Shown: positions 17,906 to 28,011 of the stretch, piece by piece
Layout of the letters: every line of letters starts with the position of its first letter
How positions within the stretch are numbered: position 1 is the stretch's first letter
Origin: JBBRZM01 sp963813635
GTDB lineage: Bacteria; Actinomycetota; Acidimicrobiia; IMCC26256; JBBRZM01
Reading direction: 5' to 3'
Assembly: GCA_963813635.1 (NCBI GenBank)
Contig: CAWEZO010000002.1
Span: forward strand, 310,001 to 374,000
DNA: 64,000 nt
Notes under the pieces: generated by a model
What the model was told of the DNA's origin: nothing
Databases searched by the model: none
Seen by the model: the letters and a program-made list of their open reading frames with translations, nothing else
Made by a program: the position numbers and the translations under genes

Positions 17906-19053
17906 GGCTGCGTCCAGGATCGTTCCCGCGGCAGCCCGAGGAGCCGCTCGCCGATGATGTTGCGCTGGATCTGCGACGACGCCGGCCGCGATCGTGAGCG
18001 CCAGGGTGCGGAGGCGTTCCTCGACAAGCTCGTTGCCTTCGATGTCGAGGGCGTCGCGTTCGAGCACTCGCATGCACAGGTCGCCGAACCGCTGACGGGC
18101 CTCGGAATAGGCGAGCTTGATCACCATGGCACCGGCGCCGGGCTCACCGGTGCGTTCGACCTGGGACACGTTGCGCTTCGTGAGCGCCCACAATGCGTCG
18201 AGCTCGGCGGCACAATGACCGAGCTCACGACGGTGCGCGGCGTCGTGGACGAGTGGTGCGAGGTCGTGCACCAACCGGAGTGAATCGACGAGCTCGCTCA
18301 CGAAGGCGGTACCACGCTCGAACTTCAGCGTGACGTTGGTGACCCGCCATCCATCGTCTTCGGCACCGACACGGTTGGCGACGGGTACGCGCACGTCGGT
18401 GAGGAACACCTCGGTGAACTCCGACGAGCCGAGAATCGTCTTGAGCGGGCGCACGTCGATACCGGGCAGATCCATGGGCAGGATGAGCCACGAGATGCCC
18501 GCGTGCTTGGGCGCGCCGGCATCGGTGCGCACGAGGAACTCCCCCACGTCGGCGATCTGGCCGAACGAGCACCAGATCTTCGAGCCGTTGAGCACGTAGT
18601 GATCGCCATCCCGCGTCGCGCACGTGCGCAGCGACGCGAGGTCGGAGCCCGCCCCGGGCTCGGAGAACCCTTGGCACCACACCTCGTCGCCACGGAGGAT
18701 CTTGGGGAGATGGTCGGCCTTCTGCTCGACGCTTCCCTCTTCGATGAGCGTGGGTCCGGCGTGGAGCGTGCCGACAAAGTTGACGCCGACGTATGGCGCC
18801 CGCGCGCGTCGTCTCCTCGAGGAAGACCAACTGCTCCGTCGGCGACGCACCGCGGCCGCCGTACTCCTCCGGCCAGTTGAGGCCCGCATATTCCGCGTCG
18901 TAGAGCCGGCGCTGCCAGTCGGTGTCGTACTTGCGACGGGCGGCCCAATCGTCGCGGGCCGGCATCGGCGGCAGGCCCGGAAGCGTCTGCTCCAGCCACT
19001 CGTGAACCTCGCGCGCGAAATGCCTCGTCAGCGTCGGAATAGCGGAGGTCCAT
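17902..19053 (-). CDS. Acyl-CoA dehydrogenase, full-length subunit, three frameshifts
   Basis: About 383 codons with all three acyl-CoA dehydrogenase domains: N-terminal MDLRYSDADEAFRARE and YAGLNWPEEYGGRGAS, middle EVWCQGFSEPGAGSDLASL with VLNGSKIWCSFGQIADVGEF, and C-terminal GAGAMVIKLAYSEARQRFGD, ending in the GERLLGLPRE region. Frames change near 19015, 18805 and 17978. ATG at 19053 begins the conserved N-terminus. The stop is shared with the start of the short subunit. Together they would feed the enoyl-CoA hydratase downstream. The substrate may be a ring-containing or side-chain acyl-CoA by analogy with FadE pairs, which is inference. Confidence 0.87.
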
Positions 19054-19167
19054 GGCGCCGAGATTGTACGCCGGGCCCTGCACGGGCCCCTCCCTCGGAG
19101 CGATGCCGTCGCGTTGGCGTGCAGACACGCCAAAATGGATGGGTGAACGAGACCGTTCGCCTCGCGC

Positions 19168-19335
19168 GTGCTCGGCGCGCTGAACATCGTGGGCGCCATC
19201 GCGCTCGGGTACTGGCTGCTCTCCGGCAAGTCACGGGCCTCAGATGGCGGCAGCCCGCTTTCGTGGATCTCCTACGGCCTCGTCGTGCTGCTCATCGCCG
19301 CCGGCGTGACGGCCTATCGCCGTTCGCGTCGCTGA
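19168..19335 (+). CDS. Small two-helix membrane protein (about 55 aa)
   Basis: Reading from GTG 19168 gives LGALNIVGAIALGYWLLSGK, a first hydrophobic helix, then WISYGLVVLLIAAGVTAYRR, a second helix with an Arg-rich end. A slightly earlier GTG at 19143 (NETVRLAR) could be the true start if one base in 19160-19168 is extra, giving about 64 residues. No function recognised. It is divergent from the acyl-CoA dehydrogenase pair and ends 22 bases before palindromic repeat copy 3. Confidence 0.55.
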   Translation: MLGALNIVGAIALGYWLLSGKSRASDGGSPLSWISYGLVVLLIAAGVTAYRRSRR

Positions 19336-19356
19336 CTACCCAACTCCAACATCCCC

Positions 19357-19409
19357 CGAACTGGCCCGCGAATGCTCGAGTCTTTCTTGAGGGAACGCGG
19401 ACCAGTTCG
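19357..19409. repeat. Palindromic repeat family A, copy 3 (inverted, 53 nt)
   Basis: Arms CGAACTGG (19357-19364) and CCAGTTCG (19402-19409). Its reverse complement aligns over the full 53 bases with copies 1 and 2, including the inner CTCAAG/CTCGAG pair. It lies between a rightward small gene and the leftward amidohydrolase remnant, a convergent gap. Confidence 0.93.
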
Positions 19410-19459
19410 AGCATTCGGAGCAGACGGGAGCGCGCGCCAACGGGTGGATCTGCGCCGGT

Positions 19460-19629
19460 TCAGTCGCCCTCGAGCTTGAGCATACGGATCGCGTTGCCGC
19501 GCATGATCTTGTAGACGGCATCGGCAGGGAGCCCCGACATGAGCTCTTCCGCAACCTTCTTGGTGTCGGGCCAGGTGGAATCGGTGTGCGGTTCACGATC
19601 CGGGGCAGCTCGGTGTTCGTCGTCTCCAT
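19460..19629 (-). pseudogene. Amidohydrolase-2 remnant (C-terminal tail fused to a start)
   Basis: The last residues in frame, STWPDTKKVAEELMSGLPAD and then YKIMRGNAIRMLKLEGD, are the conserved C-terminus of amidohydrolase-2 proteins (compare the end of 36054-37268). In front of it is an ATG at 19629 with a clean GGAGG four bases upstream and only about 15 residues (METTNTELPRIVNR) before the tail, with a frame change near 19580. Nearly the whole TIM barrel (over 300 codons) is missing, so an internal deletion seems likelier than a real 56-residue gene. Remnant status is inference. Confidence 0.65.
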
Positions 19630-19681
19630 CGATCCTCCGCGGCGAACCACGTAACGGTCGCTCAGACTCACGTTGCTGCAA

Positions 19682-21230
19682 TTAATTGCAGCGGGTACCG
19701 GTGGCGGGTGGCTGCAGCTGCACCAGGTACTTGATCACGATCTTGTCGACACAGCTGTTCTGCGCGCCGAGGAACGAGGTGTGCTGCTCCCCCTTCGCGA
19801 TGAGCAGGCGGCCGGAGTCGAGTTGCTTCGCGAGCGACTCGGCCCACGTGAGCGGCGTGGCCGGATCGCCGGTGGTCCCGATCACGAGGATCGGCGGCGC
19901 CCCCGGCGCGTGGATCGAACCGGGATCGGCGACGGGCGGCACGGGCCAGAAGTCGCACACGGTGCCCAAGTTGACGTTGGCCTCGCCGAAATGCGGCGCG
20001 GCTCTGCTTGGCCATTGCGGCGAGAGCATGCAGCCCGTCGAGCCCACCGGGCACGGGGGGCGAATCGATGCAGGCGATGGCCCAGAACCCCGGCTCCTGC
20101 GTGCCGTAGCTGCCGTCGGGCTGCCGATCGGTGTATTCGTCCGACAGCTCGAGCAGGGCGGTCCCGTCGCCGTCTTGTGCCTCCGAGAGCGCGATCGCAA
20201 GATCGGGCCACGCTCGGGTGCCGCCGTACAGCGCTTGGGCGATGCCAAGGTCGGCCTCGCCGGGCCCGAGCCGGCGACCGCGCCGGTTCGCGCCGGTCGG
20301 CAAGGGTTCGCTATCGATCTTCGCGATGAAGCGCGTCGAACGCCGCGGCCGGATCGCCGCCGTTTTGGAACGCGCACCTCGTGCGTCGCGGCGCAGTCCG
20401 CGAAGAATGCCTGGAGGTCCTTCTCGAATCCGACCGATTGCTGGAGGCTCGCGTCCGCGCTCGACAACAACGGGTCGACCGCGCCGTCGAGCACGAACGC
20501 CCGTACCCGGTCGGGGAAGAAGTTGGCGTAGAGCGCACCGAGGTACGTGCCGTAGGAGTAACCAACGTACGTGAGCTTGGGGGCGCCGAGCGCGGCGCGG
20601 ACTTGATCCAGATCGCGGGCCGAGCTCTGCGTCGAGACATACGGCAGGATGGCACCGCTGCGTTCCTCGCAGCCGGCCGCGAGCTGCTTTGCGACGTCGG
20701 CGATATGTTGCTGTTCCGCAGGCGTGTTGGGCGTGTTGTCGACGGCGTTGACGGCGTCGAGGTCGGCATGACAGTCCACCGGTATCGTCGCGCCCGTGCC
20801 GCGCGAGTCAACAGCGACGAGGTCGAAGCGGTTGCGCAGCGACGCCGGGAAGATCGAGAGGTCGTCGCGCAGGAACTGCACCGCCGACGCACCCGGACCA
20901 CCCGGGTTGACGAGCAACGGCCCGATCCGTTCCTTGGGATGCGTTGCCGGGTACCGCAGCACCGCGACCTTGATCGTCGGGCCGTTCGGCTGGGCGTAGT
21001 CACGCGGCACCGCCAGCTCGCCGCACTGCCCGCCGCCACTACAGCGACGCCAGCGGATCGAGCGGGTCGACGGCACCGTCGTGCCAGTCGTGGCGGTCGT
21101 GCCGGTCGTGCCGGTGGCTGCCGGTTTCGCCGTCCGTGTCGTCGATCCGACGTCGTTGCCACCACTCGAGCAGGCCGCCACCAGCACCACGCACGCCGCG
21201 ATCGAGCGCGGCGAAGCTTCGGCGATGCAT
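19682..21230 (-). CDS. Secreted alpha/beta-hydrolase (tripeptidyl-aminopeptidase-like), frameshifted
   Basis: About 510 codons. The lipoprotein signal (MHRRSFAA then CVVLVAACSSGG) is followed by a Thr/Gly-rich linker. The hydrolase core shows the oxyanion segment LLVNPGGPGASA, the nucleophile elbow GYSYGTYLGALYANFFPDRV, the acid in GTTGDPATPLTWAE and the His in KGEQHTSFLG, as in the Streptomyces tripeptidyl aminopeptidase/proteinase group. It would cleave peptides or esters outside the cell. Frames change near 21205, 20365 and 20000. ATG at 21230 is chosen because it yields a lipobox after correcting one extra base. It stands alone between repeats. Confidence 0.85.
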
Positions 21231-21291
21231 CAGTCGAGCGTATGCGGGCGATGACCGGGCGCAGGTTCAGCCCGGGAACCCCACCCCGCTC

Positions 21292-21337
21292 ATTCTTGCG
21301 TCAAGAAAGGTCGTCACACGACGGTGAATGACGCAAG
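21292..21337. repeat. Palindromic repeat family B, divergent copy
   Basis: Arms CTTGCGTC (21295-21302) and GACGCAAG (21330-21337), preceded by ATT as in the other family B copies. The centre differs from them and forms its own CGTC/GACG stem. It lies in the 128-base gap between two leftward genes. Confidence 0.8.
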
Positions 21338-21358
21338 ACCGGTGGCTGTATGGAGGTT

Positions 21359-22122
21359 TCAGAGGCGGGTCGGGTTGAGGAGGGCGTCGGTGCCGCCGTC
21401 GACGAAGAGGATGCTGCCGTGGATCTACGTCGCGTGCGCCGAGAGCAGGAACTCGATCACGGCGGCGACCTCGTCGGCGGTGCCGCGCGCCCGAGGGGGA
21501 TCGGGAACGCCTCGATGAGCGGACCCATCTCGGGATCATCGAGGCCGGCTTGCAGCAGCGCCGAGTCGAACGGGCCGGGCGCGACCGCGTTGAGCCGCAC
21601 GCCGGCCGCGCCCCAATCCTGGCGCGCGTCGCGAACCGCCTGCGCGAGCGCGAGCTTGCTGTTGCCGTAGATGGTGGCGCCGTCGTGCCAGGCGGCGAGC
21701 TCGAGCGCGTACTCCTCCTCCCCGACCAGGCACGCGTCGATGAACGCGTGGTCACCGATCGGAACCACGGTCGTGGAGTTGGAGGAGATCGCGACGGCGG
21801 CCGGCGCGACACCCGCGCCGAGCGCGGCCTCGAGCCCGTCGAGGATCGCGATCGCGCCGAAGTAGTTCACCGACGCGATCAGCGCGAGTTCGGGCACCTG
21901 CGGTCCGAGGCCGGCGCACGGCACGAGACCGTCGAGCGTGCCTCCGCAGCGATCGAGCACACCCTCGACTGCGGTCGCACGGCCGTCCGCGGTGGCGAGG
22001 TCGGCGTCGACGTCCGCGTCGCGCAGGTCGATACCGATCACGCGATGCCGCGTGTAACGCATGCGGCGGACGACGGCCGCGCCGAGTCCCGACGCCGAGC
22101 CGGTGACAGCGATGGTGCGCAC
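21359..22122 (-). CDS. SDR (3-alpha-hydroxysteroid-dehydrogenase-like), one frameshift and an in-frame amber
   Basis: A short SDR of about 254 codons. Cofactor motif TGSASGLG is at residues 7-14, CAGLG replaces NNAG, SSNSTT holds the catalytic Ser, and YGNSKLALA the Tyr and Lys. The unusual CAG motif and EYALELAAW segment recall bacterial 3-alpha-hydroxysteroid/coniferyl-alcohol dehydrogenases. Near 21485 the frame shifts (DEVAAVIEFLLSAHAT follows), and a TAG at 21425-21427 then interrupts the last 21 codons (IHGSILFVDGGTDALLNPTR). That could be a base error for a Tyr or Trp codon, or a real early stop. ATG at 22122. Confidence 0.8.
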
Positions 22123-22134
22123 GTGGACTCGGCT

Positions 22135-23079
22135 CTACTTGACTGCGGTCGGCGCGACCAGGCCGCCGACCGCGCCGGTGACCGGCAGCGGCGTCGCCGC
22201 GAGCAGGAACTCGTAGACGCCGTCGGGCGCGCAGTCGGCGGCGAGCTCGTCGAGCGTCCCACTGCTGACCCTGCGGCATCCCCATGTCGCGTAGGTCGAT
22301 CATGTGGACGGGAAGAAGCGCGGCCGATCTTCGCCCGGGTACAGCTCGAACACGTGCGTGTCGTTCGCGATCGCGGCGACGTCGTGGTCGTGGAGCCACT
22401 CGAGCGCACCGACGCCGATCCCGGGCGTGGAGTGCGTAGCGATCCTTGTCGCCCTCGCGCAGCCAGTGCATCTGGCCGGTGCGCACGAGCACGACGTCGC
22501 CCGGCTCACCGTGACGCCCGCGCGCGTCGCAGGCACGCGTCGAGATCGGCGCCGGTGATCGCGTACGGCTCGTCGAACCACTCGACGCCCTTGAGCGCGC
22601 GCGACGTCGCAGAGCAGCCCCGCGTGCACGATCGGTCCGAAGTGCTCGATGCCGAGCTTCGTCGCACCGGCCTCCATCGTGATCGCGTCGGCGGGGACGC
22701 CGTTGTAGAGCAGGCCGTCGTAGCCGGCGTGCGACGAGCGCGTCCCAGTGCGTCGCCGACTGCGTGCCGGTCTCGACCTCGTCGTCGCTCGTCGTGAAGT
22801 CGGCCGGGTCGCCGGTGAACGCGTACGACGCACTGGTCATCGTGAGCTTCGGGTTCTTGCGGCCCGAGGATCCCGCCCGGTCTGCGGACCGTCGTCGTCC
22901 ATCGGGATCGACAGCGAGAACGTCACGCCCCGCCGCACCGCGGCCGCGCCCCGCCGCACCGCGGCGGCGTCGATGAGGTTCAGCGTGCCGCGCTGGTCGT
23001 CGGCACCCCAGCGGCCCCAGTTCGAGACGCGCGGCCGCGAGCGCGCAGCTCGTCGGTCGAGCGGCATGGCGCGAGCCAC
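22135..23079 (-). CDS. Cyclase family protein (kynurenine-formamidase-like), heavily frameshifted
   Basis: About 310 codons of the metal-dependent cyclase/formamidase family (PF04199-type). Pieces in order: VSNWGRWGADDQRGTLNLID, GVTFSLSIPMD, ATHWDAL (the His/Asp metal motif), YNGVPADAI, GIEHFGPIVHAGLL, GDVVLVRTGQMHWLREGDKD, ANDTHVFELYPG and FLLAATPLPVTGAVGG. The family hydrolyses amide or lactone-like bonds; the WGADDQRGT start is typical of actinobacterial members near degradation genes. At least six frame changes occur, as this is the start of the dense-indel block. GTG at 23079 sits just after the ligase stop; ATG 23067 is an alternative. Confidence 0.75.
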
Positions 23080-23080
23080 G

Positions 23081-24706
23081 TCAGTCCGCGTACTGCTTGC
23101 GCAGCTCGTGCTTGAGCACCTTGCCGGTCGGGTTGCGCGGCAGCACGTCGACGATCTCGAGCTGCTCGGGGATCTTCTGCACCATGAGCCCCTCGCCCTG
23201 CAGGAACTCGAACAGCTCGGCGAGCGTCGGCGGGTCGTCGGCGTCGGCCGGCACGACGATCGCGCACGCCCGCTCGCCCGACCGCGGGTCGGGCAGGCCG
23301 ATCACCGCGGCGTCGGCGATCTTCGGGTGCGTGAAGAGGAGGTCCTCGACCTCCTTGGCGCGAGATGTTCTCGCCCTTGCGGATGATGACGTCCTTGAGC
23401 CGGCCGGTGATCGCGACGTAGCCGTCCGCGTCGACGATGCCGAGGTCACCGGTGCGGAAGTAGCCCTCGTCGTCGAACGCCGTCGGCGTCGAGCGAGGCG
23501 TCGATGTACCCGAGGCAGAGGTTGCGGGCCCTTCACGCGGAGCTCGCCTTCCTCGCCCGGCCCGGCGACCGTGCCGTCGAGCTTCACGACCTTCACCTCG
23601 ACGCCGGGCGCGGCGCGCCCTCGGTGTTCGCGAGCTGCTCGTCGGCGTCGTGGATGCGCGCCATCGCGAGGATCGGGCACTCGGTGAGGCCGTAGCCCGA
23701 TGACGATGCCGACGCCGCCGAGCTCGGTCCTTCACGTCGTAGTGCAGCTGCGGCGGCTTCGCCGCGCCGCCGCCGACGAACGACGCGCGCGTCTCGGGGA
23801 AGAGCGGCTGCGTCCGGCTGCGCCCGCTGCGCGTCGAGGTACGCCATGTGGAACGGCGTGCCCGCGCCGGCGATGCGTGACGCCCTCGCGCTGCGAGCAC
23901 CGGGATCGTGGTCGCGGGCACGAAGCGCCTCGACGATCACGTGCGACGCAGCCGGCCATGAGCGCCGGCGAACAGCCAGCCGATCCCACCGATGTGCGTG
24001 AACGGGAACACGAGCGCGTTGCGGTCGTCGGCGGTCAGCTCGAACGCGGCGACCATCGCGTACGCCGACGCGCACGACGGTCTTGTCGGTGTGCCGCGCG
24101 CCCTTCGGGTCGGCGGTGGTGCCCGACGTGTAGAAGACCCAGCGCAACGGGCCGTCGGTCGCGACGCCGGCTCGAACGGCTCGCCGGCCGCGGGGCAGGC
24201 AGCGTCGACGGGTCGCCCTCGGGCAGCGTGCCGGTCGCACGACGAGCACCTCGAGGCCCGGCAGCGTCCGCCGCGATCGTGCCGCGCCATCGCCTCGTAG
24301 TCGAACCCGCGCCACACCGCCGGGCACGATCAGCAGCTTCGCGCCGGTCTGCGTCGTCGATGAAGCCGACCTCGCGCTCGCGGTAGATCGGCAGGATCGG
24401 GTTCTGCACCGCGCCGAGCCGGGCGAGCGCCGCCGACGAGCACCATCGACTCGATCCAGGTCGGCAGCTGCCACGAGACGACGGTCGCCCTCGCCGATCC
24501 CGAGCGCCGCGAAGCCCGGCCGCGGCCCGTTCGCACGCGTCGCGGTACTCGACGAACGTCAGCGTGCGCTCGTTCTCGTCGATCACGAACCGGCGCGTCG
24601 GGCGTGGCCGCGGCCCGCTGCTCGATCAGCTCCCAGAGCGACGAGGTCTCAGCGTGCGCCGTCGATCAGCGGCGTCGCGGTCGCGTCGCGGATGTCGGTG
24701 GCTCAC
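23081..24706 (-). CDS. Acyl-CoA ligase (AMP-forming), heavily frameshifted
   Basis: An ANL ligase of about 530 codons. It has DENERTLTFVEYRDA, then FYTSGTTADPKGARHTD (AMP motif), REGVT with IAGAGTPFHMAYLDAQR, FVGGGAAKPPQLHYDVKD, GYGLTECPI, YFRTGDLGIVDADGYVAITG, RLKDVIIRKGENIS, DPRSGERACAIVV and the C-terminal NPTGKVLKHELRKQY. In at least a dozen places one extra G or C throws the frame. The GTG at 24706 overlaps the upstream SDR stop (GTGA), fixing the start. It activates an unknown acid and lies in one leftward unit SDR, ligase, cyclase. Confidence 0.85.
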
Positions 24707-25477
24707 TGCCGTAGGTCACGAGCCCGCCGTCGATGCGAGACGATCGAGCCGATCATGTAGCGGGCCGTCGTCGGACGCGACGAACGCGATGCAGCCCCGC
24801 GACCTCCTCGGGCTCGGACGACGCCGATCCGGCGACATGACCGGCCGCAGCGACGTCGAAGTCGGCGCCCTCGGGGAGTCGGAAGCCCTTCGTGATCGGC
24901 GTGCGCATCCCGCCCGGCGCGACGCAGTTCACCCGCACGCCCCGGTCGCAGGTACTCGATCGCGAGCGCCCGGGTGAGGTTGACGACGCCGCCCTTCGAC
25001 GCGCAGTACGCGGCGCGTGTACGGCTGACCCATGATCCCGGCGTTCGACGCGACGTTGACGATCGTCGCCGCCGCCGTCGAGCAGGTACGGGAGCGTGTA
25101 CCGGCACATGAGGAACGTGCCGGTGAGGTTGACGCCGATGATGGCCGACCAGCGCTCGGACGTCTCCTCCTCGGCTGCGGGCGAACCCGCCGATCCCGGC
25201 CGAGTTGACGAGGACCTGCGGCCGCCCGAGGTCCGCGCGCGACGGCGTCGACGGCACGCCTCGACCGAGCCGGGGTCGCTCACGTCGACCGGTAGGCGCG
25301 CGCCGTCGCGTCCGCCTCCGTCGATCTCCGCCGACGACCTTCTCGGCCGCGTCGGTGCGCGAGGTCGAGGACCGCGACCTTCGCCGCCCTCGGCCGCGAA
25401 CCGCACGCGCCGTCGCCCGACCGAGGCCGGATCCGGCTCCGGTGACGATCGACGACCCGATCGGTGAAACGCGCCAT
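24703..25477 (-). CDS. SDR, heavily frameshifted
   Basis: About 255 codons starting MARFTDRVV. Fragments in different frames show the SDR landmarks: the N-terminal VTGAGSGLG region, VLVNSAGIGGFAR (NAG), ERWSAIIGVNLTGTFLMCRY, YCASKGGVVNLTRALAIEYL (Tyr and Lys) and VNCVAPGGMRTPITKGFRLP. The end (SIVSIDGG then YGSE) is typical of the family. It is the first gene of the leftward unit leading into the ligase and cyclase, and it is divergent from the ligase at 25628. Individual indels cannot all be placed by eye. Confidence 0.82.
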
Positions 25478-25571
25478 ACGTTCTCCCTGGTGAGCGGGCC
25501 TGCCGGACGGCCGACCGGCCGGCGTCAGAATCTAACGCGGCGCGCGCCACAACCGTTTGCGCAATAAGGGT

Positions 25572-25581
25572 CCCTATAGGG
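25572..25581. promoter_or_regulatory. Possible operator, palindrome CCCTATAGGG
   Basis: A perfect 10-base palindrome inside the 150-base divergent gap between the SDR (leftward) and ligase (rightward) starts. The flanks GGGT/GGCC extend the symmetry weakly. The position suits a repressor controlling both directions, but no regulator gene is adjacent and the region is in low-quality sequence. Confidence 0.35.
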
Positions 25582-25627
25582 GCCTGATCGCACGAACCTG
25601 ACGTAGTGTCCGCGGCCGTGGCGACGT

Positions 25628-27157
25628 GTGATGGACAGCGCCGAGCGCGCACGGCTCGTCGGCGATCTGCTGCGCGACGTCGCGCAGGCCGAGCCCGAGC
25701 GCGAGGCGTACGTCCACGGCGAGAAGCGGGCCACGTACGCGTGGCTCGACCGCGCCGCCGACGGGTTCGCGGCGACGCTGCTCGACCTCGGGGTGCGCGC
25801 CCGGCGACGTCGTGTGCCTCATGCTCGCCGTCGTCGATCAAGTTCGCGGCCTGCTACCTCGGCGCGCTGCGGGCCGGCGCGATCACCGTCCGCGATCAAC
25901 CTCCGGCTCGGCGCGACCGAGCAGGCGAGCATCCTCGCCCGCACGCGACCCGGCGGTCACGGTGCTCGGCGACGGCGCCGAGATCCCCGACGGTCGCCGA
26001 CGCCGGGCAAGGTGCTCCACGTCTCCGAGCTCGGGCCACGCGTTCGGCCGCGAGCCCGCCGCCGACGTCGGCTGCCCGACGATCGCGCCGACCGACCCGA
26101 CGTGCATCGTCTGGACGAGCGGCACGACCGGCGCGCCGAAGGGCGCGGTCTACGACCACGCGCCGCATGGCGGCGATCTCGCGCAACATCGGCCAGCTCA
26201 CCGAGCCCGGCGACCGCCGGCTCGTCGTGCTGCCGTTCGCGCACGTCGGCTACATGACCCGCATGTGGGACGAGCTCGCGAACGGCACGACGATCGTGCT
26301 CGCCGGCGAGCCGTGGTCGGCGACCGAGACGCTGCGTCTCATCCGCGAGGAGGACATCACGATGGGCACCGGCGTGCCGACCCAGTGGGAGCTCGTGCTC
26401 GCGCACCCCGACCTGGCCCGCACCGACTTCTCGCGAGCTGCGCGTCTGCGGCATCGGCGGCGCCGCGATCTCGCCCGACCTCGTGCGCCGCATGCGCGAG
26501 ACGCTCGGCTGCCCGGTGATCACCCGCTACACGAGCACCGAGGCCGGCGTGACGCACGAGCACGCTGATCGGCGACCCCGACGAGATCGTCGCGACCACG
26601 GTCGGCCGGCCCGCGCCCGAGGTCGAGCTGCGCATCGTCGCCCCGGGCCGGGAGCACCCGGTCGCCGGGCGAGGTCGGCGAGATCGTCGTGCCGCTCCCC
26701 CGCGATGATGCGCGGCTACTGGCGCGACCCCGAGCTCACCGCGACCGTGATCGACGCCGACGGCTGGCTCCACACCGGCGACCTCGGCACCCTCGACGCC
26801 GACGGCAACGTGCGCATCGTCGGGCGGCTCAAGGAGATGTACATCCGCGGCGGCTACAACGTGTACCCCACCGAGGTCGAGGCGGTGCTCGCCGACCACC
26901 CGGCAGTCGCGCAGGTCGCGGTGATCGGCATGCCCGACCCGGTGCTCGGCGAGATCGGCGGCGCGTTCGTGGTGCGCGACCGACCCGGGACGCGCCGCCG
27001 GAGCTCGCCGACGCTGCGGGACTGGTGCCGGGACCGGATCGCGGACTACAAGGCACCCGACCGGTTGGTGGTCGTCGACGCCCTGCCGGTGACCGCCGAT
27101 GCACAAGGTCGACAAGGCGGCGCTGCGCGCCGCCTACGAGACCACGGAGGAACGTGA
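25628..27157 (+). CDS. Acyl-CoA ligase (AMP-forming), heavily frameshifted
   Basis: An ANL ligase of about 500 codons. Landmarks in order: MDSAERARLVGDLLRDVAQA, TYAWLDRAADGFAATLLDLG, CIVWTSGTTGAPKGAVYDHA (AMP motif), LVVLPFAHVGYMTRMWDELA, GTGVPTQWELVLAHPDL, CPVITRYTSTEAGVTH, MMRGYWRDPELTATVIDADG, WLHTGDLGTLDADGNVRIVG, KEMYIRGGYNVYPTEVEAVL and a C-terminal HKVDKAALRAAYE. About eight single-base breaks occur. GTG 25628 and ATG 25631 are both possible starts. Its end overlaps the next gene's GTG in a GTGA. Probable fatty- or alicyclic-acid activation; substrate unknown. Confidence 0.85.
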
Positions 27158-27984
27158 GCGAAGCGAAGCTGAAGCCGAACATCCAGGACGTCGGCTCCGG
27201 GCGACACCCGCGAGCAAGCCGATCAAGCTCGGTGGCGCGCTCGTGACGATGGTCGAGCCGCACAAGGGTCACGAGGTCGCGTACAACCGCTGGTACGAGC
27301 GCGACCACTTCTACGCCGGCTGCCAGATCGGCGCGTGGAACCTCGCCGGCGACGCGCTTCGTCGCGACCCGTGAGTGCAAGGCGAAGCGCTACCCCGCGA
27401 CTCGCCGATCTGCCCGGACCCGACCTCGGGCTCCTACCTCGCGGTCTACTGGATCCTCGCCGGCAAGTTCGGCGAGTGGATCCAGTGGGGCACCAACCAG
27501 GTCAACTGGCTGCACGAGAACGACCGGATGTTCCCGCACCGCGACCACATCCACACGCTGATGTACAAGTACCGCGGCGAGGTGCACGCGGACCCCGACG
27601 GCGTCCCCGCCGAGCTCGCGCTCGACCGCCGCTACCCCGGGCTCGTGCTCGTCATCGGCGAGCTCGCCGACGGCGTCACAGGACGACGCAGATCACCGAG
27701 TGGGTGCGGTCGCGCCCGCTGCCCGGCGGACCAGGTCGTGACGTTCACGCCCCGATCCCGCTGCTCGGCAACGCGCCCGTCGGACGTGCCGCGCGACGAG
27801 GCCACCGACCGGTTCTGCCAGCTGTACTTCGTCGACGGCGACCCGGTCGCGATCTGGGACGAGCAGTTCGCGAGTCTCGGGCGACGACCTCGACGGCCAG
27901 CGGGTCTCGGCACCGTCGTGTTCGCGTCGCCGTTCATCGTCGACGGTCCCCGGCACCGACACGTACACCGACCAGCTCTGGTGA
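27154..27984 (+). CDS. Unknown protein with alpha/beta-barrel-like features, frameshifted
   Basis: About 275 codons. The segment HKGHEVAYNRWYERDHFYAG resembles the dimeric alpha/beta-barrel proteins (EthD/NIPSNAP-like) often seen in actinobacterial degradation clusters. YWILAGKFGEWIQWGTNQVN and a second-half ATDRFCQLYFVDGDPVAIWD follow. I cannot assign an activity. A GGAGG lies just before GTG 27154, and the start overlaps the ligase stop. The frame changes near 27205, 27360, 27400, 27680, 27750 and 27885; the stop is at 27982-27984. Likely cotranscribed with the ligase. Confidence 0.55.
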
Positions 27985-28011
27985 AGCGATAGCTCCCCGC
28001 TCGCGGGCCGA

